Assembly: GCA_002989075.1 (NCBI GenBank)
Contig: PSQN01000011.1
Span: 248,001 to 312,000, forward strand
Direction: 5' to 3'
Source of the DNA: Arthonia radiata
Taxonomy: Eukaryota; Ascomycota; Arthoniomycetes; Arthoniales; Arthoniaceae
Length of the DNA: 64,000 nucleotides
The notes under the pieces are model-generated. The model did no database searches. It worked only from the letters and a program-made list of their open reading frames with translations, and was not told where the DNA came from. Shown here one piece after another: positions 59,453 to 64,000 of this stretch. Position 1 is the stretch's first letter. Each line of letters begins with the position of its first letter. The position numbers and the translations under genes were made by a program.

Positions 59453-62400
59453 TTCTAATTATTCTAAACCTACGAGGGGGGCGGCCGGCAGTCAGGCACC
59501 TTATCGACGTCGCTTAGAGGTCAATCCGGCATAATCGAGTATAGCCGAGACTCCGTATATACGTTAAAATAAATAATATTAAAATTAATTGATGGCCGGT
59601 GCTAGCAAGTACCGTATTCGAAGAGAACGAGCAAGGAATTAAGTACGCGACGGTAGTCGCTTTATATCCGCCGCACAAGCAGAATATAGAGCGTAACAAA
59701 ACATAGCCAACGCCGAAGAAGACTAGGACCCTTATATAGAATCTAGCGACTACGATAAGCAAGAGGGCTTATAAGCCGGCGAACAGACGCCAAGCAGATC
59801 GCGAACTGAGCAGGACGATAGTCTAAACTAAAACAATAACGACGACGAAGGGGCTTATTAAGGCTTTAACCGCGAAGAATCCCTCTTTAGCGCCTTCTTA
59901 AGCGTTAAAGTACGAAAGCTAAGACAAGAACTACTAGCATAGCAGTAGCAGCACACTATTAAGAAGCTTAAGCTTAAAAAGCGAATACTCGAAGTTGAGC
60001 TCCAGTCCGCCCGCAATTCGGGAGCTAATAGCAAGCGGCTATAGAGCGATTTAAGCCTTTAAAGCTAGATTAACGAGCTCCTTAAGAAAGAGGCGCTTAA
60101 GCTTAAGAGAGCTATAAGCTCTACGGGCACTTAATAGACTTAGACCATTGAGAAAAGATTTTAAATAGCTAACGTCTTGAACCCTAATAACGTTTATATT
60201 ATTACTTAGTACGTTTAGGGACTCCCTAGAGACCTAGCGGATAGGTAGCGAACTTACGTCGAAGAGAATAAAGAGAAGACGTCGCTCTACGTATAGGCGT
60301 ACTTCAAAGAATAGGTAATAGAATGTATTGTCGACCTAGCTACGGCTACTACAGCTAACACAGAAAAGTTCTTTACGTCGACGTAGAGTTCAACGTAGAA
60401 GCTCGAGAACTTTCTAAGCTTTCTGCAGAACAAAGAAACTAAGTTGCTAGGTAACAAGATACCGAACCTAAATTAGGCCGCATTCTACTACACGCGCTTA
60501 CCTTTATAAATTAAGGCGAAGCTAATTGAGCAAAGTCTCTTAAAGAACCTGCTTAAAGATATAAACGAGCTTCTAAAGAAAGTTTGTTAATATATAAATA
60601 TTAATTGTAGTGTATCGCAGGACGCCCGCAACACTAATATAAACCGAGATCGCTCCGGTAGCGGATTGAGTACAAACTGTGGCGGTTATAACGCTAGAGC
60701 ATTTCTACAGGAGTCGAGCCGCGGACGAGGCGGTTTATACCGAGGACGAGGCAACTTACTGGTCCGACAAAGAGATAATGGCTCTGCCGCATAGGGACAA
60801 CTAGGGTCGACATACAGTAAGGCAAATATTATCTACTTTATATACAATTAGAAAGGGTATTATGCTACTAAATGTACTACGCCCCAAACCGGTGTTAATT
60901 CGACGCTAGTTGGGCGGAGAAATAACAGGCCCCGAGGGTAAGCCTCGCGTCTCTAAAGCTTGGGGCTATCGATTAACGGCGAGGACAAATTAAAGTCTCG
61001 GTACAGCTAGGCAGGTCGCCGCAAGAGATTCTTGCGCTAATAGATTTTGGTGCAGAGATTAACTTTATTAATTATCGTATTGTGCTTGAAAGAGGATAGC
61101 AAAAATTATATAAAGTAAAGCTCTCGTATACCAAGTTCCTTAATAAAAATAAGCTGCAGCTTTACGGCGCGTATAACGTAAATATAACTGTAAGAGACGT
61201 ATATAGGGAGAAACGGTATTGCTAACTCCGCCTATATTCGGCCAACTTTGTAGGATACAGCCTCGTCTTAGGATACCTATAGCTTGAGCAAGTTGAGCCC
61301 CAGATTAGCTAGGCGATAAGAACAATCGCTTGGGAAAACCTCCCTACGCCCGAAGAACGGGTAGCAGGAGCTAAATCTGTTAAGATCGTTAATAAAGACG
61401 TAATTTTAGTATATTTATAAAGAGACGAACAGTACTACTCTGCGATCCTGCAGATAGGAGCGGATAAACGTTATAAATATTAAATAGCGGTTCTATTAGA
61501 CGTTAGTTCGCCGCCAGACCGGACCCCGGATAGCGAGCCTAAGAAAGTAAAGAAGCGAGATAAGCTTTCTTCTCAGTACGCTGAATATAAAGATATCTTT
61601 TTTAAAGAACTATCGAGTAAGCTTGCGCCGCTTAATAAGCATACTTATAAGATCGAGCTTAAGGATAGTACGGAACCTCCGTATAAGCCAATCTACCCTA
61701 TATCGCAGGATAAGCTAAAGACGCCCGGAAGTACCTAAATGCTATAATCAAGAAAGAGTGGATACAACCCTCTACCAGTCCGACGGGTGTCTCGGTCCTA
61801 TTTGTACTTAAGGCAGACAGATCGTTAAGACTATATGTTAACTACCGCGGTTTAAACAATATAACTGTAAAGAATCGCTACGCATTGCCGCTAGTCTCTA
61901 AGATTCTTAATCGCCTGCAAGGCTCGAAGGTATTTACAAAGCTTAATCTTCGCGATGCCTATTACTGTATCCGTATCCGCAAAGGGAATAAGTAAAAGAC
62001 GGCGTTTTGTACCCGATACAGGCACTATAAATACCTAGTAATACCTTTTAGACTAGTAAACGCCCCTGCTACGTTCTAGGTATATATCTACAAAGCTATA
62101 GACAATCTTGTTGATACCGTATATATCGTTTATATAGACAATATCTTAATTTTCTCTAAAGACGAGGAAAGCTATAAAGGCTATATCAAAGAAGTTCTAC
62201 GAAGGCTCCGTAAATAGGGTTTATTTGCAAAGCTGTTTAAGTATTAATTTTACATTACTAAGGTTTCTTTCCTAGGGTTCACCGTAAGAGTTAATAGTGT
62301 CGAAATAGACCCAGAAAGGGTACAAACTATAGCCGAATAGCTAGTCTCTACCACCGCAAAGCAGATTCTGTTCTTCCTGAGATTTATAAACTTCTATCGG

Positions 62401-64000
62401 CGATTTATCTACAGATTTAGCCGCATCGTAGCGTCAATAAACATACTAACGAAAGATATTAAGTTTGTCTAGGGTAAAGCCTAACAAAAAGCTTTTAAAG
62501 CGCTAAAGCAAGCCTTTATAAATATACTAGTGCTAACGTACTTTAATCCGGCACTGTCAATCGTTTTAATAACTAACGCATTAAACTTTATAATAGCAGA
62601 TATCTTACTTCAGCTAAGGAGAGATAGCCGATTGCTATTGCCGTTGAACATTAACTTAGGCTTACCTACACTAAATATAGCGGACACCGTCTAAACTAGT
62701 ACTGATAATAAGGCGGACACATACCTACATCCGGTAGCGTTCTTTTTAAAGAAATTTGTAGACGCTGAGCTAAGATATAATACCTATAACAAAGAGCTTA
62801 TAGCAATATAGGCTAGCTTTAAGTACTAGCGCTATTACCTTATTAATGTACAGTACTTAGTAAAGATCGTAACAGACTACAATAATCTACGGTATTTTAT
62901 AACAACAAAAGTATTGTCTCGCCGATAGGCGCGCTGGGCAAAAGACCTGTTAGCATTTAACTTTAAAATACTATACCGTATAGATAGCAAGAACCTAGCA
63001 GACGCGCCGTCGCGCCGTCTAGATTACAAGAATTTGCGTAGAGTAAAGGAAGACAACGTTAACAAGATATTGCCGAGTCTACAGCAGAAGCTTAAGAGAG
63101 GTGCTACTTTGCCTAGTACTAGGGAAAAGCCCCCTAGCCCAGAAGAAGGTATAATTGCTGTCTTAATTATATTGCTTAAAAATTAGTTTAAACACTATTA
63201 GCGGTTTGGCCACCGACTTAAAACCCTGAACGCGACTGTAACCTAAATCGAGGGCAGATTAGAGTTAGATACAGACCTTATGTAGGACGCCTAGGAGCAA
63301 GAAACGCGTCTGTCTTTCTCTACTAATATAGAGTCTTTTCTGGTAGCTCTCGTATTACGAGTTAAAGTAGTTGCAGCTACCGCTCTCAAAACAGCTTACA
63401 ATAATACTTCTCGGGGTCTCGCGACCCTAATCCTCGAAGCTCAGTAGAGGAACGCCTTTATAAAGTAGAAAGTATTGGAGTTAAAATTATTGGCTAAGAC
63501 TAAAGATCAGCAGAGTAATAAAACGGCAATAGATCGCCGTTAAGCTGGTATAAGAAAGCGCCGTACGAGTCGAATCGACTTAGATACTCTAATAGAACCT
63601 AACTTAGACTCTAAGTCTCTAAAGCACGTAGAATAGTTAATCGATAGTTACAGGTTGTTGCGCTAAGGTAGTAAAATCTAGATATTAGAATACTTTACGT
63701 TAAAGCTTAAAATTATAAGCAGAAATTATAATAATAAGCTTGTTGGCTACTTTAAGGTCAAGAAGACCCTTAAAATCCTAAGATATAAATATGTGTAAGA
63801 AAAGATAGCAACGTATATTAAGAACTTTGTTGCTAAATATAATATATACTAACGAACAGCCGTAAAGAGGTATAAGCTATACGGCGAAATAGCGGCGATG
63901 TTAGTTCTAATTGGCCCCTTTAAGGACCTATTCTTAAACTTTATTATTAAACTACCGATAGTTTTTTTAAAGAACGGGAACATTGTTGATTCAATTTTTG
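59257..64000 (+). mobile_element. Gypsy-B right copy: Ty3/Gypsy element, broken, runs off the window
   Basis: The 5' LTR is 59,257-59,452 (196 bp). Leader and primer-binding region follow to about 59,590. Gag spans about 59,590-60,900, with a charged coiled-coil stretch (about 59,930-60,060), an Arg/Gly box (about 60,715-60,760) and a zinc-knuckle-like box (about 60,838-60,880). Then come a protease-like DFGAEINFI segment near 61,050, reverse transcriptase about 61,680-62,330 (YIDNILIFS near 62,130-62,156), RNase H about 62,450-63,010, and the start of integrase from about 63,700. It is colinear with the left copy. CpG is retained and CpA depleted. Dead, with dozens of breaks. The 3' end lies outside. 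Confidence 0.9.

Noticed and set aside
59514-59762. 82-codon minus-strand frame
   Set aside because: It is antisense to the gag region of Gypsy-B and has no counterpart argument for coding constraint.
1-64000. CRISPR arrays, rRNA genes, bacterial-type operons
   Set aside because: No regularly spaced repeats with unique spacers, no rRNA-like conserved blocks and no bacterial gene layout were seen. Introns and fungal elements show a eukaryotic source.

Overview
The window looks like a filamentous ascomycete chromosome segment. The evidence is short GT-AG introns with CTGAC or CTAAC branch sites, CACCATGG-like start contexts, fungal transporter and GNAT families, and a long block of transposons carrying the transition pattern of repeat-induced point mutation (RIP). 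The mix of gene-rich and A+T-rich blocks suggests a Dothideomycete, possibly near Mycosphaerellales; this is inference only. There are two compartments with a sharp boundary near 20.27 kb.

1-20.27 kb is of balanced composition and carries sparse genes. The first 7.3 kb holds mostly decayed material: a Lys-rich repeat gene with plausible introns (about 4.07-4.94 kb), and two pieces of an UNC93-like membrane protein interleaved with three related GC-rich repeat blocks (5.27-6.98 kb). The better genes follow. They are a reverse-strand GNAT acetyltransferase (7,546-8,409), a three-exon 600-residue DHA2-type MFS transporter (10,676-12,595), two related secreted low-complexity proteins (13,671-14,111 and 15,964-17,121), a doubtful 47-residue secreted-type ORF (17,763-17,906) and an unrecognised 134-residue protein (19,332-19,736). 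The two secreted proteins share a signal peptide, a segment around Arg-x-Ala-Glu-Ala-Glu-Pro and an identical 11-base TATA motif, so they are probably a duplicated pair. The larger repeats its (A/V)VR(E/D)AEAE anchor through a Lys/Pro-rich chain.

20.27-64 kb is a stack of dead elements. An extremely A+T-rich stretch (to 22.14 kb) is followed by an unclassified old repeat, which is split by insertions. A Ty3/Gypsy element, Gypsy-1 (22,428-36,285), carries inside it a second gypsy, Gypsy-A1 (25,926-33,268), and a Copia-like solo LTR (33,895-34,400). A second Gypsy-A copy lies in reverse orientation at 38,160-45,481. A 5'-truncated Gypsy-B (47,323-52,657) has its last 2,345 bp repeated in tandem to 55,002. 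Another unclassified stretch follows, then a cut Copia-like LTR (58,831-59,256), into which a second Gypsy-B runs from 59,257 past the window end. Target-site duplications and equal LTR lengths fix most of these boundaries. CpA/TpG are scarce, TpA abundant and CpG retained, which is the pattern of RIP rather than CpG deamination.

The most interesting points are the secreted repeat-protein pair with Kex2/Ste13-like dipeptide tracts, reverse-strand coiled-coil coding remnants between pol and the 3' LTR in two gypsy families, the exact 2,345-bp tandem duplication ending at an LTR, and the intron-like GC-rich blocks in the UNC93-like region. I found no complete, clearly new multi-gene system.
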